Origin: Phycisphaeraceae bacterium
GTDB lineage: Bacteria > Planctomycetota > Phycisphaerae > Phycisphaerales > UBA1924
NCBI GenBank assembly: GCA_019636655.1
Contig: JAHBXB010000001.1
Coordinates: 1,178,001-1,242,000, forward strand
Reading direction: 5' to 3'
DNA: 64,000 nucleotides
Part shown: piece after piece, positions 17,398 to 27,571 of the stretch
Numbering within the stretch: position 1 is the stretch's first letter
Layout of the letters: the number at the start of each line of letters is the position of its first letter
Translations under genes and position numbers: made by a program
Notes under the pieces: generated by a model
What the model was told of the DNA's origin: nothing
What the model saw: the letters and a program-made list of their open reading frames with translations, nothing else
Database searches by the model: none

Positions 17398-18435
17398 CTA
17401 CTGCTTCAGACCGGCTGCCGGCGTCTCGCGGGGAGCCCGCAAACTCCGATTCTCGCTGTACTTAATGAACGAGGCGACCTCCCCATCCGTCGGGGCGCTC
17501 GAGGTCCAGGCCGCCGCGTACAGGGCGGCAAGCATGGAAGCCGCATCCGTGAGGCGGGCCTCGATAAACGCCTTTCCCTCCGGACCGGTGAGCCTGCCGT
17601 CCTTGTGCAGTTGGTACAAGGGTTCGACGGCCGCGTGAGACCGCTTGATGTACGCGATCACATCGTTGAACGGGTCGGCGGCGTTGATCGCTGGGAGAGG
17701 GCTGCTGATCGGGGGGATGGTGTCGGTGCTTAGAGAATGGATGCTGAGAATCGCCGAATCGATGTACGAGTGAAACGACCATTCGGTGGTGTACCCACCC
17801 GGGTTCGCTCCGACCCAGCCATGGTGGTGGATCGTGGTGTGCAGCGGCTGGGCGCAGTCACCGACGTAGTGCGAGAGGATGCCCATCTCTGCGATGATGT
17901 TCAGACGAGCCAGCGCGACCAGGTCATCCCGTCCCTGCTCGCCGACGGCCTGGAGGATGCGGTACGTGTTGAACGCGGAACGGAGTTTCGCGTAGTGCTC
18001 GACGATGGCCCACGGGGCGAGCCCCGGCCACTCCTGGCTTCCGTCCGCGTTCTTCCGCCGGTCGTAGGGGTCGACCCTCTCCGGATGGACATGCTTCGCC
18101 ACGATCAGCGCCTGCATGTAGTCGTACCGGAGCGGCGGGAGCGAGTCGATGGTGAGCCCGAACTGCTCGAGCTGCTCGATATCGATGTAGTGCTCGGGGT
18201 TGTTCTCGTGCGCCAGGGCGAGCACCGGCGTCCCCCGCCAGCGGTCGGGCTCGTTGGCCTGCTCGGCGATCATGGCGCTCGTGGCGGGGTCCCTGAGGAA
18301 TGCGGGCATGTCCGCCGGCAGGGCCGCCAGAGCCAGCAGCGTGACGGTCCGGTGTCCGTGCCCGCCCCAGGCCAGCGCCCCGGCGGGAATCAGGACACAG
18401 ATGACAGCGACGAGGCGGGTGATCGTGGTACGCAT
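17398..18435 (-). CDS. Secreted S1/P1-type zinc nuclease family protein
   Basis: This 345-aa protein has a signal peptide ending GALA. The predicted mature protein begins with Trp-Gly-Gly-His-Gly-His, which fits the S1/P1 nuclease and zinc phospholipase C fold where the N-terminal Trp binds zinc. Other zinc ligands are in the ENNPEHYIDIE segment and ILSHYVGDCAQPLHTTIHHHG. These enzymes cleave single-stranded nucleic acid or phospholipids outside the cytoplasm. ATG 18435 is preferred over the longer frame because it starts the signal peptide directly. It lies 95 bp upstream of the CHAD-PPX gene on the same strand, and a shared phosphate-scavenging role is possible but unproven. Confidence 0.85.
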   Translation of the reverse strand: MRTTITRLVAVICVLIPAGALAWGGHGHRTVTLLALAALPADMPAFLRDPATSAMIAEQANEPDRWRGTPVLALAHENNPEHYIDIEQLEQFGLTIDSLPPLRYDYMQALIVAKHVHPERVDPYDRRKNADGSQEWPGLAPWAIVEHYAKLRSAFNTYRILQAVGEQGRDDLVALARLNIIAEMGILSHYVGDCAQPLHTTIHHHGWVGANPGGYTTEWSFHSYIDSAILSIHSLSTDTIPPISSPLPAINAADPFNDVIAYIKRSHAAVEPLYQLHKDGRLTGPEGKAFIEARLTDAASMLAALYAAAWTSSAPTDGEVASFIKYSENRSLRAPRETPAAGLKQ

Positions 18436-18536
18436 GGGTGGGTGAGCTATTGGGATCCCCAGCAACCACAGCGCACCAACACCGCGGCTGTCGGCGAATG
18501 TGAACGAGCACCAATTCTAGACGCCCGTGGTCGGGC

Positions 18537-21500
18537 CTAGACCCCGGCGGTGTCGGGACGGGCGAGGACAACCTCCTCCAGCTGGACGGTCGTCAGGCCG
18601 TCGGGCGTCAGGTCCCTGAGGACGGCGGTACGGGCGACCGACTGCTCACCCGACGAGAGGCTCAATGCCGACAGAGCGCCGAAGAGCGTCTCGAGGTTTG
18701 CAATCGTCCGAGACGCATCGGCCGTCTGCGGCGTGGAGTCAACAAACGACCGGAAACGGACCGCATCGAACCGTGCCGGCGCACCGGACTGCTGGTAGCG
18801 GATGTACGCATCGGCCAGGCTGGCCCGGATCTGCGCTGCACGCGCGGCACGGGCAGTCGGATCCTCATCACCCTGCGGGAAGATCTGCCGGTACGCATCC
18901 GAGACCGCCCGCACCTGCTCGGGCGACAGACGGTTGGCGGTGAGCTGCGTGGTCCTGGCATTGACCATGGACGGAACGTCGTTGTACAGCGCCCGACCGA
19001 CCAGCGATTGCACGACCTCTTCGGCCGTCATGCCACGAACGACCAAGCCGAGGGGGCCGAGACTGGAGACGAGTTCGCCGTACGGCGTCGCGTCCGGAAC
19101 GTACAGGCCGGAGGTGATCGGGCTCGGATCGCTGCCGGCGATCACGGTGGCGATATTGGTGTTGCTCGGACCCTGGGCCCGAAGGTCGAGGGTGACCCCG
19201 GCCAGGTCCATGACTCCCGCCGATACGGTGCCGAACTGGCGGAAAGTAAAATTGTTGAGGTTCGAGTTGGTCGAGCCGGTGCCGCTCGATGTCGCGAACA
19301 CCGGGTTCGGCAGCGCGGCGTTCTCGATCGTCGGCACCACCGAGAACGTCACGTTGCCCCCAGCGACGTAGTCGATGCCCGAATCGGCGATCAGCTGCCC
19401 GTTCGAGGCGAACAGGGCGCCTGGGACCCGGTTCCGGACGAGGATCGCGGGGGAGGAGACCGACATGTTGCCCAGGGCGGCGAGATCGCCGATGTTGGCA
19501 TTCCGGCCCGACGCGATGGTGAGGTTCCCGAGCGCCGAGAGCTTCTCGTTCAATCCCATGATGAAATCACGGGACACGACGATGCTCGCGGCGAACGCGG
19601 GGAGGAAGGTTGAGTCGGAGATCGAGAGCGGCGATCCATCCGCGTTGCGCTGGCGGAACGTGATCGACGCCACTTCTGCGGGCAGCGACCGGCCGTCGAC
19701 GCCGCGGACCGGATCGTAGTTGAGGTACAGATCGTTCAACGCCGCCGTGGCGCCCACCGCCCCACCGAAGTTGATGGTCGGGATGTTGAAGCCCACCACG
19801 GAGGTATCAACCAGCAGCGTGAGATTGCGTGGGCTGGACGACGAGTCGGAGTTGATCGTTCCCGAGAACGTAATCGAACCGCCACCAAGAGCGCGGATCG
19901 CGGCATCGGCCGTCAGCACGGCCGCGTCATTGATCGTGATCGATCCGCTGGTGGTTGTGATGTCGCCGCCGATCCGCGTGGAGCCGTCGGCGTTGGTGAA
20001 CAGGGACGCGAGGGGGCCGACACCGCCCACGGTGCCGCCGAAGGTCGTTACGCCGCCGTTGGCGGAGTTGACGATCAATGACCGCGCCACGCTGCCGGCC
20101 GAGTTGACCGACGAGGTAAACGCCACGTTGTTGCCCGAGATGACCGCATCAGCGGTGAGAGACAAAGGACCCGCAAAGGAGACGTCTCCGCCGTTGCTGC
20201 TCGCGTTCCCGCCAAGTCGAATGTCGGACGCCGAGACCGACAGCGACTGGTTGCCGACGGCCACCGTTGAATCGAACGTCACCCCGTCGGCCACGGGGAT
20301 GGAGAGCCCGCTCAGGGGGGTCACCCCACCAACAGCCCCGGCGAAGAGCACTGTGCCGTTACCGGGGTTGACCGTGAGGTTGTGCGTGCCGTTGAGCGGA
20401 CCGAAGAAGCTGATGTTCCGATTGGACCCGAGCGTCGACACGGTGAGGTCGCCGGCCAACACGATCGATCCGGTCAGCGAGATCGGGCCCGCGGGGGAGG
20501 TGACGTTACCGCCGAGGATCACGGCGCCCGCGTCGGCAACGACGCCGCCCTCTCCCGACACATTCACGGTGCTGTCGAACGAGACCGTGTCGTTGCCGCC
20601 GGTGCCTGTTGCCGATAGGGACGAAGCAGTGACCGCGCCGATGTTCGCCGTCTCGCTGCCGTCATTATCAGAATCAACGGTGACAGTCAGTGAACCGGTG
20701 CCGAGGTTGATGGCGCCGGTGTTGATTCGGCCCTCGGAGTTCAGCACGAGGCCCGCGGCGTTCGACGACGAGACGGTGCCCAGCGCGATCACGCCGTCGT
20801 TTCCGGAAGAGAACGTGTGGGTCGTGCCCGCGGCGCCCGCGAGCACGATCGAGTTCACGCCGGACGCAGCGGTGAGCGATCCGCCAGGCGTGAGATTAAC
20901 CCCGTCGGCGATGTCGACCACACCCGCGTTCTGGATCGTCAGATCGCCGGAGGGTGCGAGGGTCGAGGTGATCGAGATCGTGTCGTTGCCATCCGTGCCC
21001 GCGCCGAGCGTGACGTTCCCGGCGGTCATCGAGCCGACCGTCAGCGTCGCGCCCTGCGTGTTGGAATCCGAGTCAGCGATGGCCGAGAACGCCCCGGTCC
21101 CGATGTTCACCGAGCCCAGCGCCAGGTTGCCCTGAGCCGCGACGGAGAGGTTGGCGGAGGTATTGTCGGCAGTGACCGGCAGCAGCGTGATACTGCCGCC
21201 ATTCACTGCGAGGATCGTCGTATTCGACTCGTTCGCTCCAGTGAGCCTGAGTCCGCCGGTTGGGGCGGTCATCAGGATGTCGCCGGCGGCGGACACCGTC
21301 ACCGCCGCGAGGCGGATGGCGTCGGACGCGTCGGGTGACGAGTCGGTGTCCGCGTTCAGCGTCAGCCCGGCCGAGAGGGTGGTCAGGTTCGTCTCAATAT
21401 CGATCGAGTCGTCCGCGTTGACGGCCAGCGAGTTGAACGTGGACGCATTGTTCAGGAACCGGACCGTTCCGCCATCAGCACCGGAGGTGAGCGTCACAAA

Positions 21501-24500
21501 CCCGGTCACGCCCGACGAAGCCTCCTGGGTGACGTTGTCCACGTCGATGCGGTTGGTATTGGCGCCCCCGAGCGAGAGCGACCCCGCGGAGATCCTGGAG
21601 AGTTCGTCCGTCGTAATTGTCATGTCCCCGGTCGCGTCGCCCAGACCGATCGACTTGTTGGGCGAGGAAGACCGGATAGTGACCGCGTTGGCGCCCGCGG
21701 TGATATTGCCGTCGAGCGAGAGGTCAGCCGTAACAATGTTGAGCGCGGCACCCGTGGTGACGGTCGTGCCTGCGGCGACCGTGAGACCACCGGTTCCGTC
21801 CGCATCGGTATCCGTGTTGATGCCGACAGCGCCCGAGGAGGCGTTCAGGCTGCTTAGCAGGCGGGTGCCCGAGGCGGAGTTCAGGGTCAGCGCACCCTGG
21901 GCCTGAATCCCGCCGGTCAGTGCGGAGAGTGTCATGGCGCCGGCCGAGGTGATGGTGCGATCGGCGCCGATCGTCAGGGCATCGCCGGAATCGGCGCCGC
22001 CATCGGAGTCCGCATCAAGGCTGAGATCGCCGACGGTCGTGCTCAGGTCCGCCGAGACGGTGATCCCGTTGTCAGCATTCGCGACAAGGGTCGGGAATGA
22101 TGAGGCGCCGCCGGAGAACGTGATGCTCGACCCGTTGCCCCCCGCAAGGAGGGTAACCGTCCCTGCGATATTCGAGAGGTTGGCGGAGGTCACGCCGTCG
22201 GCAACGATATTGCCGCCAAGATTCACGCGGCCCAGTTCCAGCGAGTCGGCCGTGATACGCGAGAGTTCGGCGCCGGTGATGCTCATCGCGCCGCTGACCG
22301 AGGCGTTGCCCAGGGCGATCCCGGGAGCCGCGGTCGAACTGACCACCGTCTGGCCGGTGCCGGAGTTCAGCGTCCCTTGCAGGTCGAGGTCCGACGCGTT
22401 GACGAACAACTGAGAGTTCGAGGTCGAGAGTGGTACGGTCGGAGCGACGACGAGCGAGCCGGATCCGTCCGAGTTGGCGTCGGCGTTGAGCACCATGGCG
22501 CCGGCGGTGGTCGCAACGCCAGCGTTCGCCGTGATCCCGCCGTTCGCAACGGCGCTGAGCGAGCGGAACGTCGACGAGCCGCCCTGGAACTGCACCGTCG
22601 CATTGGAGGCAAGGGCATTGAGCGTCGTGGTCCCGGCAATGCCGTCGCTCTCGGAGGCGAGGATGTTGTCGACCGTAATCTGGGTGGCCAGGTTGTTGCC
22701 GACGATCAGGTTCGCCGCCGTGATCAGGTCGAGTTCCGCTCCCGAGATCGCGAGGTCTCCGGTCGCATCGCCGAGACCGATGGTGCCGGCGGAGGCGCGA
22801 CCGAGCGACAGGCTTCCTGCGCCGGCATCGATCGCTGCAGCGATCGTCATGTCCCCCGCAGTCGCGGTGATATCGCCACCGCCGGACGTGATCGTCCCCG
22901 GGACGCTGGTGGTCAGAACGCCTGAACCGTCCGCGTTTCGATCAGCCGCGATCTGGATGGTCCCGCCGACGTTGGTCACCGGGGCATCTACCGCGACGCC
23001 CTGTGCCCGGACCCGGATCAGGGGCGCGAAGGTCGTCGAGCCGACGCTCTGGGCGAGCGTGATCGCCCCGAGCGAGGAGACACCGATGCTCCCGCCGCTG
23101 GTTGTGATGCCCGTCGGGCTTCCAAGGAGCGCGTTGCCGACGGTGAAGTCCTGGAGACTTGAGAGCCAGATGCCGCCCGCGTGCGTGACGCCCGAGACGT
23201 CGGTCACATCAAGCCGCATCGGCCGCGGCTCGACCCCGACGCCGCCGTTGCCGGCAATCTCGAAGGCCGCCGATCCGGCGGTGATGATCGACGAATCCTC
23301 GGACCTGACGATGGACGAGAAGCTCGTCGTCCCCAGGTTGCGGATAACCACATCGCCCGTGGTGATCAGCGAACCGACCGAGAGATTCCCGGAGGTCGAG
23401 TTGGTCAGGCCGGCGCCGTCGAGGATGCTCAGCGAGATGTTGCCCGTGCCCGCGTTGATCGAGGCCCCGGGGGCGAACGTGATTGTCGCCGCGCCGGCCC
23501 CGCGGTCGGCATCGACCACGCCCGCGGCGGCCGTCTCGTTCGCGGTCAGGCTGACCGCCCCGTCGTTGGTCGAGATGTTGGCCCCGACGTTGATGGACCT
23601 TCCGGCCTGCATCGTCAGGCTCAGGCCAGAGCCAGACATCGCGATCGCCTCGGTGACCAGAATGTCCTGGTTGGCCTGAAGCACAACGTTTGCCGCGGCG
23701 CTGTTGATGGTCGCGGCGGCGATCGTGACATCGCTCGACGGCGTATCGCCGAACTGATCGACGTCGTCGAGCGTCGCCCCACCGCCGGGCGCAACCGTGA
23801 TGTCGCGCGGGTCCAGCAGCAGCGTGCCCGTCTTGCCATCACCCGAGCCGCGCAGATCCGCACGGCCGGCAAAGACGAGATTCTGCTTCCCGGAGACTTC
23901 GGCGAACCCTCCGTCCCCCCCCTGCGCCCCCTTCGCGCTGACCGTGCCGCCGAACTTGGTTACCTCGTCGGCCCAGACAATTACCTTGCCGCCATCGCCC
24001 TGCTGCGTGGCGTCGGCCGAAATCGTGGAATCCGTGGAAACGAACGTCCTCTTGGCGTTCGGCACATCGCCGTTCTTGCCGTAGCGGCCCTGGAAGTCGC
24101 CGCCAATCAGAACCTCGCCGCCGCCCGCAGCGCCCGAGGCGTCGATCGAGGCGTGATTGATGCTGACTCGATCACCCAGGACCCGCACGGAGCCACCGGT
24201 CTCACCGGCCGTCCGGGTTGACGCATCCAAGGTTCCGCCCACTTCGACGATCGCGCCGCGGCCCTGACCGCCCTGGAGCGTGATGTCGCGTGCCGCAACC
24301 GAGCCCGAGTTTGAGATCGCCAGCGAGTACATGTCACCCGCGGCCATCGTGACACGGCCGGACCGGGCCTGAATGCGGCCCGAGTTGGTGACCCCGGCCT
24401 GAGGCGACGCGGGTGTCGCGGCCGCGGCGACGGCGCCGCCTTCGACCTTGACGATGATCCGGCCGTCGAACTCGCCGAGGTACACATCATCCCCGGCGGT

Positions 24501-25091
24501 CATCGTGACCACGCCGGTATCCGCCAGCACGGTGCCGTGGTTGGCCACATACCGCCCGATCAGGTTGACGGACGAGGCGGTGATCATCCCGGAGTTCACG
24601 ACCGAACCGGAGACATCGGTGAAGTGGTTGATGCCGGCGAGGAAGTTCTGGTTGGAGAGGTTCGCGGCGGCGGCGTAGAGACCGCCGACATTGACGACGG
24701 CGCCGTTGCCAAACATCACGCCGGCGCGGTTGACGAAGTACACCGAGCCGTTCGCGCTGAGCGAGCCGTCGATCCTCGTCGGCATCGCGGAGTCGATCCG
24801 GTTCAGGACCCGCGAGGTGGCCCCGGGCTGGATGAACCGCACGGACTCGGCAGCGCCGATGTTGAACGACGAATAGTTGATGATCGCGTTGTGACTGGCG
24901 GTGATGGTCGTGTTTGCGCCGTTCTGCACAAACGCGGCCGTCCCGTGCACCACGGACGGGTTCTCCGGCCCGGCCAGCACCGGCCCGGAGATCAGCCCGA
25001 CCACGCCGGCGCCTGCGAACACATACCGCCCCAGGCCCAGACCAATGACACGGCCGGCCAGTCGGGGATGGATGCTCCAGGGCTTCAACAT
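18537..25091 (-). CDS. Large filamentous-haemagglutinin-type adhesin (TpsA)
   Basis: This is a 2,184-aa secreted exoprotein of a two-partner secretion pair. A long signal peptide (1-40, cleavage after PVLA) leads into a TPS/haemagglutination domain at about 41-290 with NRAGVMFGNGAVVNVGGL. The body is a predicted beta-helix rich in Gly, Ala, Thr and Ser, with few Cys. A motif like IGLGDATGD-x-x-I-x-x-x-EL recurs at about residues 769, 924 and 1147. Asp-rich DxDxDG-like loops recur at about 717-1473. The last 200 residues are predicted helical. GGAGG 5 nt upstream supports ATG 25091. tpsB ends 76 bp upstream. Likely an adhesin or surface fibre; target unknown. Confidence 0.88.
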   Translation of the reverse strand: MLKPWSIHPRLAGRVIGLGLGRYVFAGAGVVGLISGPVLAGPENPSVVHGTAAFVQNGANTTITASHNAIINYSSFNIGAAESVRFIQPGATSRVLNRIDSAMPTRIDGSLSANGSVYFVNRAGVMFGNGAVVNVGGLYAAAANLSNQNFLAGINHFTDVSGSVVNSGMITASSVNLIGRYVANHGTVLADTGVVTMTAGDDVYLGEFDGRIIVKVEGGAVAAAATPASPQAGVTNSGRIQARSGRVTMAAGDMYSLAISNSGSVAARDITLQGGQGRGAIVEVGGTLDASTRTAGETGGSVRVLGDRVSINHASIDASGAAGGGEVLIGGDFQGRYGKNGDVPNAKRTFVSTDSTISADATQQGDGGKVIVWADEVTKFGGTVSAKGAQGGDGGFAEVSGKQNLVFAGRADLRGSGDGKTGTLLLDPRDITVAPGGGATLDDVDQFGDTPSSDVTIAAATINSAAANVVLQANQDILVTEAIAMSGSGLSLTMQAGRSINVGANISTNDGAVSLTANETAAAGVVDADRGAGAATITFAPGASINAGTGNISLSILDGAGLTNSTSGNLSVGSLITTGDVVIRNLGTTSFSSIVRSEDSSIITAGSAAFEIAGNGGVGVEPRPMRLDVTDVSGVTHAGGIWLSSLQDFTVGNALLGSPTGITTSGGSIGVSSLGAITLAQSVGSTTFAPLIRVRAQGVAVDAPVTNVGGTIQIAADRNADGSGVLTTSVPGTITSGGGDITATAGDMTIAAAIDAGAGSLSLGRASAGTIGLGDATGDLAISGAELDLITAANLIVGNNLATQITVDNILASESDGIAGTTTLNALASNATVQFQGGSSTFRSLSAVANGGITANAGVATTAGAMVLNADANSDGSGSLVVAPTVPLSTSNSQLFVNASDLDLQGTLNSGTGQTVVSSTAAPGIALGNASVSGAMSITGAELSRITADSLELGRVNLGGNIVADGVTSANLSNIAGTVTLLAGGNGSSITFSGGASSFPTLVANADNGITVSADLSTTVGDLSLDADSDGGADSGDALTIGADRTITSAGAMTLSALTGGIQAQGALTLNSASGTRLLSSLNASSGAVGINTDTDADGTGGLTVAAGTTVTTGAALNIVTADLSLDGNITAGANAVTIRSSSPNKSIGLGDATGDMTITTDELSRISAGSLSLGGANTNRIDVDNVTQEASSGVTGFVTLTSGADGGTVRFLNNASTFNSLAVNADDSIDIETNLTTLSAGLTLNADTDSSPDASDAIRLAAVTVSAAGDILMTAPTGGLRLTGANESNTTILAVNGGSITLLPVTADNTSANLSVAAQGNLALGSVNIGTGAFSAIADSDSNTQGATLTVGSMTAGNVTLGAGTDGNDTISITSTLAPSGDLTIQNAGVVDIADGVNLTPGGSLTAASGVNSIVLAGAAGTTHTFSSGNDGVIALGTVSSSNAAGLVLNSEGRINTGAINLGTGSLTVTVDSDNDGSETANIGAVTASSLSATGTGGNDTVSFDSTVNVSGEGGVVADAGAVILGGNVTSPAGPISLTGSIVLAGDLTVSTLGSNRNISFFGPLNGTHNLTVNPGNGTVLFAGAVGGVTPLSGLSIPVADGVTFDSTVAVGNQSLSVSASDIRLGGNASSNGGDVSFAGPLSLTADAVISGNNVAFTSSVNSAGSVARSLIVNSANGGVTTFGGTVGGVGPLASLFTNADGSTRIGGDITTTSGSITINDAAVLTADAAIRALGGGSITFSGTINSDSSSSPRNLTLLVDTSVVGFNIPTINFGGAVGATAALNDLYLNYDPVRGVDGRSLPAEVASITFRQRNADGSPLSISDSTFLPAFAASIVVSRDFIMGLNEKLSALGNLTIASGRNANIGDLAALGNMSVSSPAILVRNRVPGALFASNGQLIADSGIDYVAGGNVTFSVVPTIENAALPNPVFATSSGTGSTNSNLNNFTFRQFGTVSAGVMDLAGVTLDLRAQGPSNTNIATVIAGSDPSPITSGLYVPDATPYGELVSSLGPLGLVVRGMTAEEVVQSLVGRALYNDVPSMVNARTTQLTANRLSPEQVRAVSDAYRQIFPQGDEDPTARAARAAQIRASLADAYIRYQQSGAPARFDAVRFRSFVDSTPQTADASRTIANLETLFGALSALSLSSGEQSVARTAVLRDLTPDGLTTVQLEEVVLARPDTAGV

Positions 25092-25167
25092 GTGAACCTC
25101 CGAACTGCTCTCGCCGCCGGGCCTGCCGGGGCGTGGTGGTGGTACTCGCCGACTATTCGCAGCAAAC

Positions 25168-27240
25168 CTAGTAGAGGATCGTCGCTGAGAAATTGACGCG
25201 GTTGTCGCCCGCATCGGTGCCCGGGATATCCCGCAGCGCGAAGCCCCAGTCCAGTCTCAGGATCAGGTTGTTCTTGAACTGGAACCCCGCGCCGATGCCG
25301 GCACCCATCAGCGTCTCGTTCGACTCGTACGGCTGGATGTCGCTGTTCTCCGCGTAGCCGACGTCGAAGAAGGCCGAGAGCACCAGGTCCCAGTCCGCCG
25401 GTCCGTAGGGCTGCTGTGGCGTCCAGCGGAAGGGCTGGCCAAAGAGCGGGGTCGCCTCGGGGTTGGGCTGCAGGCCCAGAGCCCTGGGGAGGTGGAACCG
25501 GTACTCGATGTTGCCGATCAGGGCGGTATCTCCGGCCACCGCCGCCTCGGGATAGCCGCGCACCGTGTACATGCCGCCGATAATCTGCTCTTCCTGGGGG
25601 ATCAGGCGGTAGTCGAACGCGTACTGGCCCCTGAATGCCCCGTAAATCTCGTGAGCCAAGGTGCTCTGCCCCGCGGCAAAGGCCGTCGGGAACAGCAGCG
25701 GCTCGAGGTAGACCGACTGGCTCACATCCCACTTCAGGGTCAGCCAGTCCGTGTCAACATCCAAGCGACCCAGCAACTGGGCTTCCTCGGTGCTCGTTCC
25801 GGCGACTCCGGGGAGGTTGAACTCGAACGCGATCAGCGCGTTGGTGTTGGCGGTCTGCGTGTACCGGTCGAGCCGGACGCCAAACCTCGGGATGAAGAAG
25901 TCGTCGTTGCCCTCGATGTCGGCCAGCTGGTTGTCGACCTGGTAGTTCTGCCAGCGAGCGCCGCCGAACACATCGATGAACAGCGGCCCCCGCTGGTAGA
26001 CATTCGCGGTGATCTCGCCGCCGGCGTCCCACCCGTCTCCCTTGAACTTCTCGTCCGCGAAGCCCAGGTCCGAAGCTGTGAACGTGTTCCAGTCGCCAAA
26101 GACGCGCCAGCGGTATCGGTCCGAGCCGAGCAGCGGGGCGTCGTACGACCCGTTGAACGAGTAGGTCTCTTGAAACGACGCGGTTGAGAAGATCAGGCTG
26201 AGGATGTCGTCGTTGTTGGTCAGCTGGAAATCGGTGAACCCGATGCGCTCAACCCATTCACTGGTCTCTTCGGTACCCGTGTTCGAGACCTGGCCCCAGA
26301 GCACCCACGGCTTCTTCTCGCTCACCAGATAGTCGAGCACTACGCCGCCCGGCTCGGTGGCCGGCGCCAGTGATGCGTCCACCTGGCGCGCGGGGAACCG
26401 GTTGAGCCGGAAGATGTAGTCATCAAGTTCGGGGCGGTTGATGATGTCGCGCCGCACCGCCGGGTCCGGCCCGGCCGGCTGGATCGGTGAGTTGCGGATG
26501 ATCCTGGCGTGCAGCGGGTTGTTGATCCGCGCGTCGGCGGGAATCCGGTCGCCCGAGGCGACGGTCCTGACGTCCTTCACGAGGCCCACCCGGATGATGA
26601 TGCCCATCTCGGTCTTGCCGAAGGGTCGCAGGTCCTTGCCCCACTCGGGATCCTCCCGGTCAGCGGGCTGGTAGATGTCCTCGTCCGACGGCGAGACAAG
26701 AACGGCGATGATGCCGCGCCGGGAGAACTCGGCAAGGATCGCACGATTCACCTGGGCGATCGCGCTCGCGTAGTACCTCTCAACGCCCCGGTCCCGCACC
26801 TCTCCGATCCGGAGCCGCACAACCGGTGTCCCCTCCCGCGGGGCGACGTATCCGTCCTCGACGCGGCCCAGGTCGACCTCAACCATGGCGAGCTCGTCGA
26901 TCATCGGAAGGCCCTGGGTCTCCTGGGCGTACCTGAGGACAAACGCGCTCACCGGATAGATTGGGCCCTCCTCCGCCACAACGGTCCGCATCTGTGAGGC
27001 GTCGTAAGCCGAGCCCGAACGAGTCACCACAACAGGGGGTGGCGAGGCCGGCTCGGGCTGAGGGTTCGGCGACGCCCCTGGGCGCGGCGTCACAACCGCC
27101 GCGGGCTCGCCGGGTTGCGCGTAGCCCTGGGCCACGACATGGGTCGACGCCATCAAGCCGGCCAAGGCGGCAAGGGCCGCCGCGCGGCCACGCGGGCGAG
27201 CTTGAGGTCCCCTCAAACTCGGAAGATCCGAACCGGGCAT
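25168..27240 (-). CDS. Two-partner secretion outer-membrane transporter (TpsB, ShlB/FhaC family)
   Basis: This 690-aa Omp85-superfamily barrel exports TpsA across the outer membrane. It has a signal peptide (about 1-38), a Pro-rich linker, POTRA-type periplasmic domains at about 90-290, and a 16-strand-type barrel with the conserved VRGY signature in QIIGGMYTVRGYPEAAVAG. It ends in an aromatic residue (ATILY), typical of outer-membrane barrels. GGAGG 4 nt upstream supports ATG 27240. The POTRA part is longer than in classical FhaC (about 560 aa). The adjacent downstream tpsA makes the substrate assignment strong. Confidence 0.9.
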   Translation of the reverse strand: MPGSDLPSLRGPQARPRGRAAALAALAGLMASTHVVAQGYAQPGEPAAVVTPRPGASPNPQPEPASPPPVVVTRSGSAYDASQMRTVVAEEGPIYPVSAFVLRYAQETQGLPMIDELAMVEVDLGRVEDGYVAPREGTPVVRLRIGEVRDRGVERYYASAIAQVNRAILAEFSRRGIIAVLVSPSDEDIYQPADREDPEWGKDLRPFGKTEMGIIIRVGLVKDVRTVASGDRIPADARINNPLHARIIRNSPIQPAGPDPAVRRDIINRPELDDYIFRLNRFPARQVDASLAPATEPGGVVLDYLVSEKKPWVLWGQVSNTGTEETSEWVERIGFTDFQLTNNDDILSLIFSTASFQETYSFNGSYDAPLLGSDRYRWRVFGDWNTFTASDLGFADEKFKGDGWDAGGEITANVYQRGPLFIDVFGGARWQNYQVDNQLADIEGNDDFFIPRFGVRLDRYTQTANTNALIAFEFNLPGVAGTSTEEAQLLGRLDVDTDWLTLKWDVSQSVYLEPLLFPTAFAAGQSTLAHEIYGAFRGQYAFDYRLIPQEEQIIGGMYTVRGYPEAAVAGDTALIGNIEYRFHLPRALGLQPNPEATPLFGQPFRWTPQQPYGPADWDLVLSAFFDVGYAENSDIQPYESNETLMGAGIGAGFQFKNNLILRLDWGFALRDIPGTDAGDNRVNFSATILY

Positions 27241-27571
27241 ACCGCCTCCGATGCATCTGCACCATCAAACTGCATGGCAACGGGCCGATCATCGGACCGG
27301 CCTTGCGCCCACGGACACAATCCGGGCTCTCGCCCGGCCCTCCATGAAGGCACGAGGCTAACGCCATGGCGCAGCGGCATCAAGTCAGGCCGGGCTCGCC
27401 CGGCCAGGCGGGTGCTTGGGTTGACGACCTGGTTATTGGGCGGGCGGGGAGAGCCACGGGGTCCCGGGTGCCCGTTTCGCCCGAACGGGCTGGAGTTGCA
27501 CCTCGACCGATTCGATGCACCTAGACGGCTGGTTGGGCAGAGCCCGGCTCGGCCTTCTCTGGAGCAGCACC
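27241..27571. other. Divergent intergenic region with three GC hairpins
   Basis: This 331-bp gap lies between divergent tpsB and the small lipoprotein gene and holds no credible gene. It contains three inverted repeats: CCGGGC-N4-GCCCGG (27322-27337), GGCCGGGC-N2-GCCCGGCC (27388-27405) and GCCCGTT-N7-AACGGGC (27470-27490). The first two share the CCGGGCTC core. No promoter can be assigned with confidence. Confidence 0.4.

Noticed and set aside
19720-21135. 471-codon plus-strand open frame inside tpsA
   Set aside because: Antisense to the repetitive beta-helix region; no domain, no ribosome binding site.
21600-22790. Repeats in tpsA as a CRISPR array
   Set aside because: The repeats are coding, diverged and spaced by hundreds of bases.
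18537-27240. tpsA/tpsB as a recent horizontal island
   Set aside because: Base composition looks like the neighbours, and no integrase, tRNA junction or direct repeats flank the pair.
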